The position numbers and the translations under genes were made by a program. The notes under the pieces were generated by a model. The model was given only the letters and a program-made list of their open reading frames with translations, had not been told where the DNA came from and searched no databases. 64,000 bases of DNA from an uncultured Roseovarius sp. (GTDB taxonomy: Bacteria; Pseudomonadota; Alphaproteobacteria; Rhodobacterales; Rhodobacteraceae): assembly GCA_947497295.1 (NCBI GenBank), contig CANMFU010000002.1:62001-126000 (forward strand), read 5' to 3'. Shown one piece after another: positions 35,213 through 45,186 of this stretch (position 1 is its first letter; each line of letters begins with the position of its first letter).

Positions 35213-36232
35213 TCACCGAAATGGCGGCGAATACAGCAGGCCGCCATCCGTCCATTGTGCGTTCAGGCCGCGCGCCAGACCGATGGGAGAGGCTTCTCCG
35301 ATGTTCTTTTCGAAAATCTCGCCATAGTTACCGTCGGCCATGATCGCATTCTTGGCCCAATCGGCGTCAAGGCCCAATTGCAGGCCCAGATTGCCCTCGG
35401 TTCCAAGGATACGGTTGATTTCAGGCGCGTCACCGGCCTGCGCCGACAATTCGACAATATTGGCGCTGGTAATGCCCAATTCTTCGGCAGCAATCAATGC
35501 ATTCAGCGTCCAGCGCACCACATCCGCCCACTCGCTGTCTCCATGCCGGACGAGCGGCGACAACGGCTCTTTCGAGATAATTTCAGGCAGCAGCACGTGG
35601 TCGCCCGGCGCCTCAAAAGTGGCCCTGATGGACGCCAGACCAGACTTGTCGGCGGTATACGCATCGCAAGCACCGTTCAGATACTCTTCTTGGCCTTCTG
35701 CGTTGTTTTCGACGCCCAAGCGTGTGAAATCCATATTATTCTTGCGGAAATAATCGGACAGATTCAGGTCAGTTGTGCTGGCATTCTGCACGCAGATCGT
35801 CGCGCCGCCCAGATCCTTGGCCGAGGTCACGGCCATCTCCTTGGGCACCAAAAACCCCTGACCGTCATAGTAATTGACGCCGACGAATTCAAACCGTTCG
35901 TCTACATCCCTGCTGAATGTCCATGTCGTATTGCGTGCTAGAAGATCGACTTCCGACGAGGATAAGGAATCAAAGCGCGTTTTCGAAGTCGTTGGTACAA
36001 ATTTCACCGCGTTACGATCGCCCAGAACAGCGGCCGCAACCGCCCGGCAAATCGCCACGTCAAAGCCTTGCCATTCGCCGTTCGCATCTTGCGCTGCAAA
36101 GCCAACCAGCCTGGTCGTGACGCCGCAGTTCAAAGTACCGCGCGCTTTGACATCATCCAGCGTCCCAGCATGAGAGGCCTCCGCACAAAGAGCAGCCAGT
36201 GCCAACGCGCCAAGACTTACAGATTTTTTCAT
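35213..36232 (-). CDS. aapJ: General L-amino-acid ABC transporter substrate-binding protein (AapJ type), orphan
   Basis: 339 aa. Signal peptide about 1-22 (LAALCAEASHAG). Mature start TLDDVKARGTLNCGVTTRLVGFAAQDANGEWQGFDVAICRAVAAAVLGD fits the AapJ/BztA class, as do RNTTWTFSRDVD, ICVQNASTTDLNL and LGLDADWAKNAIMADGNYGEIFEKNIG. It binds polar amino acids in the periplasm and delivers them to AapQM/P. No permease or ATPase genes are nearby: downstream is an IS graveyard and upstream is a divergent-free gap. Either it serves a transporter encoded elsewhere, or the rest of the operon was lost. Confidence 0.9.
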   Translation of the reverse strand: MKKSVSLGALALAALCAEASHAGTLDDVKARGTLNCGVTTRLVGFAAQDANGEWQGFDVAICRAVAAAVLGDRNAVKFVPTTSKTRFDSLSSSEVDLLARNTTWTFSRDVDERFEFVGVNYYDGQGFLVPKEMAVTSAKDLGGATICVQNASTTDLNLSDYFRKNNMDFTRLGVENNAEGQEEYLNGACDAYTADKSGLASIRATFEAPGDHVLLPEIISKEPLSPLVRHGDSEWADVVRWTLNALIAAEELGITSANIVELSAQAGDAPEINRILGTEGNLGLQLGLDADWAKNAIMADGNYGEIFEKNIGEASPIGLARGLNAQWTDGGLLYSPPFR

Positions 36233-36427
36233 CGTTACCTCTTCCTGATGGCCTACATTCCGTGACCGAGTAGCGTTTGTGCGTGTCCAAGCCGAACTGA
36301 GGCGGCAAGAACAGCGTCCCGCATTGCGCCGCAGTTTGGCGGAGTTTAACCATCAAGGTCAAGCATCACATCACGAAAACGGACGTCGACCGGCTGTCTT
36401 GGCCTTTGGGTAAGTAGTGATCGATTA

Positions 36428-37144
36428 TCAGGAATCTTCACTTCCGAGCAGGAAAAATGCCTGTGCGTGGAAAAACGCCGCGCGTTTGACAGCAGCCATT
36501 TCCTCAGCTTGGTCGTCGGCACCCCATAGCTCGGCCTGCCATGCCTCATCAACACGCGAGAGCTGCCAGAGCGCGCCAATTTCCCGCGCCTCAAGCGTGG
36601 CCGCCAATCCGATGATCAACGATCCCGACAGCGCAACCAGATCATGCAGCGCCGTCAGCGCAAAGTCATCGTGCGCATGGACACGCACGCGCAGCAGATC
36701 CAGCGCCGCAGGATCCTGCGGCACGGGCATCACACCCGGAACCGGGCGCAGCCGTACGCCCAGCGCCGAATGGGCCCAATCCAGCATTGGATCCCATTCC
36801 TCCGACTGACGCAGAACCAGCTCCTGCGGGCTGGTCGCCCGGTAGCAGAGCAGATCCGTCTCACCATAGGCGGCAATCATATCGGCCACTTCGGCGTGTT
36901 GATGCCCGACCTTGTCAATGGCGGCATTGGCCGAACGGGTCATCGGCATGATGCGCGGGTCGATCTTTTCGCCCACCGCGTTCCATTCAGCGGCAATGGC
37001 CGCAGCCAGCGCGCGGGTCGGCACGGCCAGCGGCGCCTTGGCCGGTGTTTTCACCGCGCGGCCATCCAGCGCAATGCCATAACCTGCGTCGCTTTCTGTC
37101 ACGGTTGCAGCGGTCCAGAATCTTTTGGCTGCCCATTCAGTCAT
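36428..37144 (-). CDS. ATP12-family F1 ATP synthase assembly chaperone
   Basis: 238 aa from ATG 37144 (ATGA overlap with the HAD gene). Motifs: KRFWTAATV, GYGIALDGRAVKTPAKAPLAVPT, EWNAVGEKIDPRIMPMTRSANAAIDKV, LLCYRA, QSEEWDPMLDW, and LSGSLIIGLAATLEARE. In mitochondria ATP12 protects the F1 alpha subunit before assembly; alphaproteobacterial members are the bacterial homologues. It is the last gene of a four-gene overlapping operon (crcB, rluC, HAD). Confidence 0.92.
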   Translation of the reverse strand: MTEWAAKRFWTAATVTESDAGYGIALDGRAVKTPAKAPLAVPTRALAAAIAAEWNAVGEKIDPRIMPMTRSANAAIDKVGHQHAEVADMIAAYGETDLLCYRATSPQELVLRQSEEWDPMLDWAHSALGVRLRPVPGVMPVPQDPAALDLLRVRVHAHDDFALTALHDLVALSGSLIIGLAATLEAREIGALWQLSRVDEAWQAELWGADDQAEEMAAVKRAAFFHAQAFFLLGSEDS

Positions 37145-37821
37145 GCGTGGACCTCCCACATTTGCGCAAGACAGCCAGGCAAATCAGCCCAGCCGGTCAG
37201 CATGTGGTCCGCCCGCAGATCGGCGACGGGGTGATAGCCCCACTCAACGCCGATACTGCGCAGACCGGCCGCGCGCGCCATGTCCATGTCATAAGTCGTG
37301 TCGCCGATCATCACCGCATCGCGCGGGTCTGTTCCCGTCTCCGCCAATGCGCTGTGCAGCATGGCGGGATGGGGTTTTGACGGATGGTGGTCTGCCACCT
37401 GCTGCGTGACGAACATGCCATTCAGGCCATGCCCCTCCAGCAGCTTGTCCAGCCCGCGCCGCGATTTGCCGGTGGCCACGCCCAGCAGCAGATCGTCGCG
37501 CGCTGCCAGCGTCTCCAGCATGTCCCGCGTGCCGGGGTAGAGCGGCGAGGATTGCGCGGCGCCCGCCTGCGCGCGCAGGCTCAGGTAGCTGCGTTTATAC
37601 CCCTCGACGAGCGCGTCATGCGCAGCTGGCCCAAGGTCCGGTGCCAGCCGCGCCATTGCCGTATCCAGCGACAGGCCGATGATGCCGACGATCGCGGCGC
37701 GGTCCGGCACCGGCGCGCCAACCTCGTAAAAAGCGTGGCGCATGGACGCGACAATATCGCCCTGACTGTCGACCAGCGTGCCGTCCACGTCGAAGATGAT
37801 AAGGCGCAGCGGTGCCGTCAT
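37141..37821 (-). CDS. HAD hydrolase, phosphoglycolate phosphatase-like
   Basis: 226 aa. HAD motif I IIFDVDGTLVDSQ (catalytic Asp pair), motif II/cap DIVASMRHAFYEVG, motif III K in SKPHPAML, motif IV MIGDTTYDMDMARAAG. The Gph branch hydrolyses phosphoglycolate or similar sugar phosphates. Its ATG overlaps the rluC stop and its stop overlaps the ATP12 gene start, both as ATGA. In many roseobacters this phosphatase sits between rluC and the ATP12 gene. Substrate not certain. Confidence 0.9.
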   Translation of the reverse strand: MTAPLRLIIFDVDGTLVDSQGDIVASMRHAFYEVGAPVPDRAAIVGIIGLSLDTAMARLAPDLGPAAHDALVEGYKRSYLSLRAQAGAAQSSPLYPGTRDMLETLAARDDLLLGVATGKSRRGLDKLLEGHGLNGMFVTQQVADHHPSKPHPAMLHSALAETGTDPRDAVMIGDTTYDMDMARAAGLRSIGVEWGYHPVADLRADHMLTGWADLPGCLAQMWEVHA

Positions 37822-38861
37822 TCCAGATCCTCGAACGGGTCGGCAGGTACGTCGGCGGGCGACCACTGGAACGTGTCCCAGGTATGCTGCATGTGCGGCG
37901 GCAGCGGCGCGGTCAGATGCAGCATGGCGCGGGTGACCGGATGCTCGATCTTCAGCGACCGCGCGTGCAGATGCAGCTTCTTCGAGATGTCGCCGCCCAG
38001 TTGCGCGCCCCAGCCGTCACCCAGGTTTTCCTGCCCCGAGCCGCCATATTTGCCGTCGCCGACCACCGGATGCCCCAGCTCGGCCATATGCGCGCGCAGC
38101 TGATGCGTGCGGCCCGTGATCGGCACCAGCGCACACCATGACGCGCGCGCGCCCACCGCCTCCAACACCGCGTAATCGGTGGTGGCATGTTTCGCGCCGG
38201 GCGTATCCTCGACCTCGCGGGGATGGATTGCGTGCATCTTCTCGCCCTCGCCCTTGGCGCCGTGGCCGGGCGCCTTGACCAGACCGAACTTGATCGTGCC
38301 CATGCGCGGGGTCGGCACGCCGGCGACGGCGGCCCAGTAGAGTTTGCGGGTGTTGCGATGGCGGAACGCGGCGGTCAGCCCCTTGGCCGCCTCGCGCGTG
38401 CGGGCCAGCATCAGAACACCGGACGTGTCCTTGTCCAGCCGGTGCACCAGCCGCGGCTTTTCCTCCATGCCAAAGCGCAGCGCCTCGGCCAGACCATCGA
38501 CATGGCGCGTGGTTTTCGAGCCGCCCTGCACCGGCAATCCCGGCGGCTTGTTCAGCGCGATAACATGATCATCGCGGTAGATCACACAGGCGCGGATCAT
38601 CGCGGCATCGGCATCGGTGACATTGGCGCGCGCCCGTGCGCGCGCCTCGGTGGCGTCGGGCAGCGGCGGGATGCGCACGGCCTGCCCCGCCTCCAGCCGC
38701 GTCGCGGCCTTTACCCGGCCCCCATCGACGCGCAGATCACCCTTGCGGCACATCTTTTCGATGCCGCCCTGCTGCAGGTGCGGAAACTGGCGGCGCAGCC
38801 ACCGGTCCAGCCGCTGGTCCGCGTCGTCCTTTGATACATAGATCGTCGATACGCCGCTCAT
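37818..38861 (-). CDS. rluC: Pseudouridine synthase, RluA/RluC family
   Basis: 347 aa from ATG 38861. N-terminal S4 RNA-binding domain (QRLDRWLRRQFPHLQQGGIEKMCRKGDLRVDG), then the synthase domain with catalytic Asp in RLVHRLDKDTSGVLMLART and KTTRH/ITGRTHQLRAHMAELGHPVVGD. It isomerises uridines in 23S rRNA; RluC versus RluD specificity is not certain. Overlaps crcB and the HAD gene by 4 bp each. Confidence 0.92.
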   Translation of the reverse strand: MSGVSTIYVSKDDADQRLDRWLRRQFPHLQQGGIEKMCRKGDLRVDGGRVKAATRLEAGQAVRIPPLPDATEARARARANVTDADAAMIRACVIYRDDHVIALNKPPGLPVQGGSKTTRHVDGLAEALRFGMEEKPRLVHRLDKDTSGVLMLARTREAAKGLTAAFRHRNTRKLYWAAVAGVPTPRMGTIKFGLVKAPGHGAKGEGEKMHAIHPREVEDTPGAKHATTDYAVLEAVGARASWCALVPITGRTHQLRAHMAELGHPVVGDGKYGGSGQENLGDGWGAQLGGDISKKLHLHARSLKIEHPVTRAMLHLTAPLPPHMQHTWDTFQWSPADVPADPFEDLE

Positions 38862-39235
38862 GCCAGCACCCCCCGCATTACCCAAAATCCCAAGCCCAAC
38901 GCGCCAATCGAAAGCCCCACCGACAGCGCAATATACAGCAGCGCCGCCGCAGCATGCCCTCCTTCGATCAGGTTCATCGCCTCCAGCGAGAACGCTGAAA
39001 AGGTGGTGAACCCGCCCAATAGCCCCGTCATGACGAACGGGTTCAGCACCTCATGTCCGCGCGCCAGCGACCAGATGGCGAACGCGCCCATCAGGAACGA
39101 TCCGACGATGTTTACCGACATCATTGCCCACGGCAGACCCGGCAGGGCCATGCGCGCCACCCACAGACCGGCGGCAAAGCGCAGGCTGGCGCCGATCGCG
39201 CCACCGACAGCCACGTGAAGAAAGGTCATGAACAT
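38858..39235 (-). CDS. crcB: Fluoride efflux channel CrcB/Fluc
   Basis: 125 aa with four membrane helices. Signatures: GGAIGASLRFAAGLW, NIVGSFLMGAFA and the fluoride-binding stretch GGFTTFSAFSLEAMNL. Fluc forms an antiparallel dimer that exports fluoride passively. ATG 39235 or 39229 are both possible. No fluoride riboswitch was recognised upstream. First gene of the crcB-rluC-HAD-ATP12 operon and divergent from the glycerate kinase. Confidence 0.94.
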   Translation of the reverse strand: MFMTFLHVAVGGAIGASLRFAAGLWVARMALPGLPWAMMSVNIVGSFLMGAFAIWSLARGHEVLNPFVMTGLLGGFTTFSAFSLEAMNLIEGGHAAAALLYIALSVGLSIGALGLGFWVMRGVLA

Positions 39236-39367
39236 GGCTGCTCTGTCGCGCGGCCCCCGGCATTTGTCAAGCGGTGCAGGTGCGAGCCTGCCTGCACAAA
39301 ACCCTTGTCTGCCCGGCTTTGTGATCGCTAACATAGCGCTCGTGACACAAGTAAAGAGGCTGCCCCC

Positions 39368-40645
39368 GTGACCGATGATTCCGCAACGCTCCTGCGCCGC
39401 CTGTTCGACCGCGCGGTCGAGGTCGCCGACCCGATGCAAAGCCTGGCCGCGTCCCTGCCGCCGCGACCCGAAGGGCGCATTCTGGTGATCGGCGCAGGCA
39501 AAGCGTCCGCGCGGATGGCCGAAGCGGTCGAGGCCGCATGGGGCCCCTGCGAGGGGCTGGTCATCACGCGCTACGGTTATGGGCGACCCTGCAAGGGCAT
39601 TCGCATCATCGAGGCGGCCCATCCGGTGCCGGACGCCGCAGGGCAAGAAGCAACCGCCGAGATGCTGGCGCTTCTTCAAAGCGCCGGTGAAGGCGATTTC
39701 GTGCTGGCACTAATCTCTGGCGGGGCGTCAGCGCTGCTGGTGGCGCCCGCAGGCACCATCACCCTTGCCGAAAAGCAGACAGTCAATCAGGCGCTTTTGT
39801 CTTCGGGCGCGCCCATCGGGCGGATGAACATGGTGCGCAAACATCTAAGCCGCGTCAAAGGCGGACGACTGGCCGCCGCTGCATATCCCGCGCGCATGCT
39901 GGCGCTTATGATATCAGACGTGCCGGGCGACGATCCGGCCATGATCGGGTCCGGACCGACAGTCGGCGAAGCCAGCACACCGCAGGACGCGATGGCGATC
40001 CTTGAACGCTACGGCATCGACATTCCCGCGTCCGTGCGTGCGGCGCTGACCGGTCCGGGCGACGTGGTAGCGCCGCGCGATCCACGTCTGTCGCATGTGC
40101 AAAACGTGATCTACGCCGCCCCGTCCCAATCGCTGGCCGCGGCTGCCGAGCTGGCGCGCGCGGCGGGTCTGGACGTACGCATCGGGGCCGACGATCTGGA
40201 GGGTGAGGCGCGCGACGTCGCCCAGGCCCATGCGCGTCAAGCGATGGAGACACAGGCCCACATGGCACAAGGCGACGCGCCCATTCTGCTGCTGACCGGG
40301 GGCGAGTTGACGGTGACGCGGCAGGGCGCCGGCATTGGCGGGCCGAACGCCGAATATGCGCTGGCGCTGGCCATTCATCTGAAGGGCGCGCCGGGCATCC
40401 ACGCCATCGCCTGCGACACAGATGGCGTCGACGGTGCCGCCGAAGTCGCGGGGGCACAAATTTGTCCAGACACGTTGCGGGTCGCCGCCCAGCGCGACGT
40501 CGATCCCGCCGAAGCGCTGGCACAGAACGATGCGCACAATTTTTTCGGTGCATTGGACGCGCAGGTGATAACCGGACCAACGCTGACCAACATCAACGAC
40601 TTTCGCGCCATCCTGATCCATCCCCTTCCAAAGGGGGAATCTTGA
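39368..40645 (+). CDS. Glycerate 2-kinase, MOFRL family (second copy)
   Basis: 425 aa, the same family as the gene at 146-1402 and roughly half identical by eye. Seen: ILVIGAGKASARMAEAVEAAWG, EAAHPVPDAAG, ALISGGASALL, MNMVRKHLSRVKGGRLAAAA, LMISDVPGDDPAMIGSGPTVG, LLTGGELTVTRQGAGIGGPNAEYALALA and ACDTDGVDGAAEVAGA. It phosphorylates glycerate. Unlike the first copy it stands alone, so it may serve photorespiratory or serine-cycle glycerate metabolism rather than tartrate. Divergent from crcB. Confidence 0.92.
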   Translation: MTDDSATLLRRLFDRAVEVADPMQSLAASLPPRPEGRILVIGAGKASARMAEAVEAAWGPCEGLVITRYGYGRPCKGIRIIEAAHPVPDAAGQEATAEMLALLQSAGEGDFVLALISGGASALLVAPAGTITLAEKQTVNQALLSSGAPIGRMNMVRKHLSRVKGGRLAAAAYPARMLALMISDVPGDDPAMIGSGPTVGEASTPQDAMAILERYGIDIPASVRAALTGPGDVVAPRDPRLSHVQNVIYAAPSQSLAAAAELARAAGLDVRIGADDLEGEARDVAQAHARQAMETQAHMAQGDAPILLLTGGELTVTRQGAGIGGPNAEYALALAIHLKGAPGIHAIACDTDGVDGAAEVAGAQICPDTLRVAAQRDVDPAEALAQNDAHNFFGALDAQVITGPTLTNINDFRAILIHPLPKGES

Positions 40646-40738
40646 AATCAGGCCGCGCTGCGCTAAACTCTACGCAAATTTGAACAAATTGCCGAATCGT
40701 ATGATATGTTCGACTAACAGCAAAAGGACATCACTGCC

Positions 40739-41128
40739 ATGAGACGTCGATTTTTCCTTAGTGCTGCCGCCGTCTGCGCCTTGGTGCTGGGCAATTCAGC
40801 CGATTTTGCCTTCGCTCAAGAAAGCAACATGAGCGCTGATGAAATCGTGCGCCTGCTGTCCGGCAATACAGCAGAGGGGGTATGGGACGGCACCGCTTAT
40901 CAATCTTATTTCGCGGGCGATGGCACAACTGTATTTGCTCCGGCCAACGCCGATGCATTGTCAGGCAAATGGCGCGTAAACAGCGATAGTGATCAACTTG
41001 AGAGCTTCTTCGATGCCGTAGGCTGGACCGGCTACAAGGTTATGCGCACCGATACAGGCTTTGCCTGGCTCAAAGATGGCAAAACCTATCCGTTTGCGGT
41101 TCTCGAAGGCCGGATCATGGAATTCTAA
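40739..41128 (+). CDS. Small secreted protein of unknown function
   Basis: 129 aa. A Sec signal peptide is clear: RRRFFLSAAAVCALVLGNSADFAFAQ with cleavage after AFA. The mature 100 residues include ADEIVRLLSGNTAEGVWDGTAYQSYFAGDGTTVF and DSDQLESFFDAVGWTGYKVMRTDTGFAWLKDGKTYPFAVLEG. They resemble short periplasmic domains of Rhodobacterales that follow an IVxLLSGNTxxG pattern, but I cannot name a family. RBS AAAGGA precedes the ATG. Probably monocistronic. Confidence 0.8.
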   Translation: MRRRFFLSAAAVCALVLGNSADFAFAQESNMSADEIVRLLSGNTAEGVWDGTAYQSYFAGDGTTVFAPANADALSGKWRVNSDSDQLESFFDAVGWTGYKVMRTDTGFAWLKDGKTYPFAVLEGRIMEF

Positions 41129-41143
41129 GGCAGTCTGCCTCGA

Positions 41144-41701
41144 CTACGCGCCGTTCCAGTCCATGAGTGAAATCTGTGTGTCCCCATATCGCCGCCGGTC
41201 GCGCAACGTGCAGCCCTGAGGTGGAACAATAGTGGCGCTTTCCTCCCACACGATCAGCGCATCGGGCGCCAGCCAGCCACCGGCAATGACGGCGCTCAGC
41301 GCCGCTTCGCCCATTTCGCGCGCGTAAGGGGGGTCCATAAAAACCAACGTGGCAGGCGGCCCCGTTACCGGCCCGATGCGCCGAACGTCGCGGCGGAGCA
41401 CTTTGGCGCGGTCCTCCATTCCAGTCAGGCGTATATTCTGGTCCAGAAGGCCCAGCGCGGTGCGTCCGCTTTCAACGAAATGCGCCGATGCTGCACCGCG
41501 CGACAACGCTTCCAAGCCTAGCGCGCCCGTGCCGGCAAACAGATCCAGCACCTCGGCATCCTCAACAACACCTAGGCCCGTCAAAACGCTGAACAGGCTT
41601 TCGCGCACCCGGTCCGACGTCGGGCGCAGCTGCGCGCCCGCATCGCCCTTGCCCAACGCGGCCAAACGGCGACCACGCGCCTCTCCGGCAATAATCCTCA
41701 T
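41144..41701 (-). CDS. rsmD: 16S rRNA (guanine966-N2)-methyltransferase RsmD
   Basis: 185 aa. N-terminal MRIIAGEARGRRLAAL, LRPTSDRVRESLFSVLTG, SAM-binding VLDLFAGTGALGLEALSRGA and the catalytic MDPPYARE (NPPY-type). It methylates G966 of 16S rRNA. Its ATG overlaps the stop of the upstream flavoprotein by 4 bp. Convergent with the small secreted protein. Confidence 0.95.
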   Translation of the reverse strand: MRIIAGEARGRRLAALGKGDAGAQLRPTSDRVRESLFSVLTGLGVVEDAEVLDLFAGTGALGLEALSRGAASAHFVESGRTALGLLDQNIRLTGMEDRAKVLRRDVRRIGPVTGPPATLVFMDPPYAREMGEAALSAVIAGGWLAPDALIVWEESATIVPPQGCTLRDRRRYGDTQISLMDWNGA

Positions 41702-42906
41702 TTCAAAAGGGATTTGAGGTCAGTTTCAGGGTCTGCCACCGCTGCGGGCGACGGCGACCGCCCGGCATCAATCAGCCGCTTGCCCACCATGTATGCGCGC
41801 GGCTCGTTCATCGCATCTACGGCCAGCAGCCGGTCGCCGGCATAGTACCAGAATGACGCCGATCCATCACTGCTGCCCGGCCGCGAGACGACACGATCAT
41901 AGCCTATGTTCAGCCCGGCAATCTGCAATTTGACGTCGTACTGATCCGACCAGAACCACGGCTGCGGCACATAATCTTTGCCCGCCCCCATGATATTATC
42001 CGCCACGCATTCCGCCATATCGATGGCATTGGGCACGCTTTCCAGTCGCAGCCGACCTTCGCCATGTGGGAAAGATGCACAATCTCCTGCCGCCCAGATC
42101 GCCGGATCGCTGGTGCGCCCCTGCGCATCCACCTTGACGCCGTTGTCAATCTCCAGCCCCGCCGCTTCGGCCAGCGCGGCGCCAGGCACGATGCCAACCC
42201 CGACAATGACGAAATCCGCCTCGATCTCGGTCCCGTCAGACAGGCGCGCGCCAGCGACGCGGCCCTCGCCCAACAGACGATCCAGCCCGACACCCTCGCG
42301 GATATCAACGCCGTGCCCGCGATGCAGAGCACGAAAGAAATCCGAGGTTTCGGGCGCTGCAACCCGTTGCAGGATGCGCTCAGCCATCTCGACCAGCGTG
42401 ACGTTCAACCCCTTCTTGGCCGCCACAGCCGCCGCTTCCAGCCCGATGTAGCCGCCGCCCACTATCAGCACTCTCGCGCCCGCCGTGAACCGTGGCGCCA
42501 TGGCCCCCACATCCGTCAGATCGCGCACCACGTGAACGCCGTCCAGCGCACCACCAATCGCAGCGGGCAAGCGCCGAGGCGTCGATCCAGTGGTCAGCAC
42601 CAGCGTATCATATGGCACCATCTCATCGCTGATATGCACCCGCTGCGCGGCAGGATTGATCCGGTCTACCCGCGTCCCCAGACGCAGATCAATGCCTTCC
42701 TCCTTGTAAAAACTCTCCGGCCGCAGATACAGCCGCTCCAGATCCATCTCGCCAAGTAGATATGCCTTGGACAAGGGCGGGCGCTGATAGGGCGGCGCCG
42801 ACTCTTCGCCAATCAGCGTGATCGCTCCGTCCAAGCCGTTCTTGCGCAGACGCGCTACCAAAGAGGCCCCGGCCTGCCCCGCACCGATAACAACAATATC
42901 CGGCAT
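41698..42906 (-). CDS. FAD-dependent oxidoreductase, ferredoxin-NAD reductase type
   Basis: 402 aa from ATG 42906 with AGGAGCAGGAC before it. FAD motif IVVIGAGQAGASLVARLRKNG, PPYQRPPLSKAYLLG, NAD motif VLIVGGGYIGLEAAAVAAKKG, FAD contact IWAAGDCASF and a C-terminal reductase domain (PWFWSDQYDVKLQIAGL). It is of the kind that feeds electrons to 2Fe-2S ferredoxins for monooxygenases or P450s (ThcD, CamA, rhodocoxin reductase). It is translationally coupled to rsmD. No ferredoxin partner is adjacent. Confidence 0.92.
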   Translation of the reverse strand: MPDIVVIGAGQAGASLVARLRKNGLDGAITLIGEESAPPYQRPPLSKAYLLGEMDLERLYLRPESFYKEEGIDLRLGTRVDRINPAAQRVHISDEMVPYDTLVLTTGSTPRRLPAAIGGALDGVHVVRDLTDVGAMAPRFTAGARVLIVGGGYIGLEAAAVAAKKGLNVTLVEMAERILQRVAAPETSDFFRALHRGHGVDIREGVGLDRLLGEGRVAGARLSDGTEIEADFVIVGVGIVPGAALAEAAGLEIDNGVKVDAQGRTSDPAIWAAGDCASFPHGEGRLRLESVPNAIDMAECVADNIMGAGKDYVPQPWFWSDQYDVKLQIAGLNIGYDRVVSRPGSSDGSASFWYYAGDRLLAVDAMNEPRAYMVGKRLIDAGRSPSPAAVADPETDLKSLLK

Positions 42907-43012
42907 GTCCTGCTCCTGCCCGCTTGGCGCCCAAGTATTTTTAATTGGCCCCGACAGCGCGCAGCCTATATCGATTGGGCACATCAGCGCAATCAACAGT
43001 CAGGATGCCACA

Positions 43013-43501
43013 ATGTCCATTTCCAAGGGCGACAAACTGCCCATAACCACCCTCATCCAGCTCGGCGCAGACGGCCCCGAGGCCGTCGATCTGGCCAATA
43101 AGACAGCAGGCCGCAAGATTGTGATCTTCGCTGTCCCGGGCGCCTATACCGGTGTTTGCACCACGGCGCATGTGCCCAGCTTCGTGCGCAACGCAGACCA
43201 GTTCGCCGCCAAGGGCGTGGATGAAATCATCTGCATTTCAGTCAATGACCCCTTCGTGATGGGTGCCTGGGGCGAGGCAACAGGCGCGACCGCGGCCGGC
43301 ATCACCATGCTGGGCGATGCGGAAAGTACGTTCACCAAGGCAATGGGAATGGATTTCACCGCCCCCCCGGCTGGCCTGATCAACCGCTCCAAACGCTACG
43401 CGATGGTCGTCGAGGACGGCACCATCACCGTTCTTCACGAAGAGGAAAACCCCGGCCAATGCAACGTGTCAGCAGGCGAGGCTCTCTTGGAGGCCATATA
43501 A
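43013..43501 (+). CDS. Peroxiredoxin (Prx5-type)
   Basis: 162 aa from ATG 43013. The redoxin fold shows VIFAVPGAYTGVCTTAHVPSF with the peroxidatic Cys near 48, WGEATGAT, and a second Cys in NPGQCNVSAGEALLEAI at the C-terminal end. Prx5 enzymes reduce hydrogen or alkyl peroxides with thioredoxin or glutaredoxin. Divergent from the flavoprotein (106-bp gap). A weak hairpin terminator follows. Confidence 0.94.
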   Translation: MSISKGDKLPITTLIQLGADGPEAVDLANKTAGRKIVIFAVPGAYTGVCTTAHVPSFVRNADQFAAKGVDEIICISVNDPFVMGAWGEATGATAAGITMLGDAESTFTKAMGMDFTAPPAGLINRSKRYAMVVEDGTITVLHEEENPGQCNVSAGEALLEAI

Positions 43502-43540
43502 GGCGCCCGCCAGTTCTTCTTGCTGAAAATATCTTGGGGT

Positions 43541-43560
43541 CAGGGGCAAAGCCCCTGTTC
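43541..43560 (+). terminator. Hairpin terminator after peroxiredoxin
   Basis: CAGGGGC-aaa-GCCCCTG stem of 7 bp followed by TTC, 40 bp after the peroxiredoxin stop. The T tract is poor. The gap to the next (minus-strand) gene holds no other feature. Confidence 0.5.
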
Positions 43561-43651
43561 CTCACCAAAACCAATAGCGGCGGACCACATTTCTCGCGCC
43601 GCTGCTAATATATCTTCGCGCAAATTCGCGAATTTTCGTACCCGGCGGCAA

Positions 43652-43944
43652 TCAGCCCGCCAGAATATCCATCTTGCGCGCCAACTTGGCGTCAAGCGCG
43701 CTCAGCCCGTCAACATCATGCGTGGTCAGCGTTACCGACACCTTGTTATAAACGTTGCTCCATTCCGGATGATGGTTCCACTTCTCGGCCCAGACGCCAG
43801 CGCGCACCATCCAGCCCAGCGCATCGGCAAAATCTGCGAACTTGAACTGCTTTGAGATCGCGTCGCGCCCCTCCACCATGCTCCAGCCATCGTTCAGTAG
43901 CGGGTCGATCATGGTGGTGCGCGCCGTATCGCTGAGTTTCTCGG

Positions 43945-43948
<4 letters not shown>
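43652..43948 (-). CDS. phhB: Pterin-4a-carbinolamine dehydratase
   Basis: 98 aa, normal length. Active site motif [31 protein letters not shown], the signature of 4a-hydroxytetrahydrobiopterin dehydratases (PCD/DCoH). It regenerates tetrahydropterin for phenylalanine hydroxylase or works in molybdopterin metabolism. Its ATG overlaps the stop of the acyltransferase-like gene (4 bp). No phhA was seen in the window. Confidence 0.92.
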
Positions 43949-45135
<1,187 letters not shown>

Positions 45136-45186
45136 GGATTGCTTGCCCCGTTGCCTGGGATCAACCTGTGCCTTCGGGCGCGCGAT

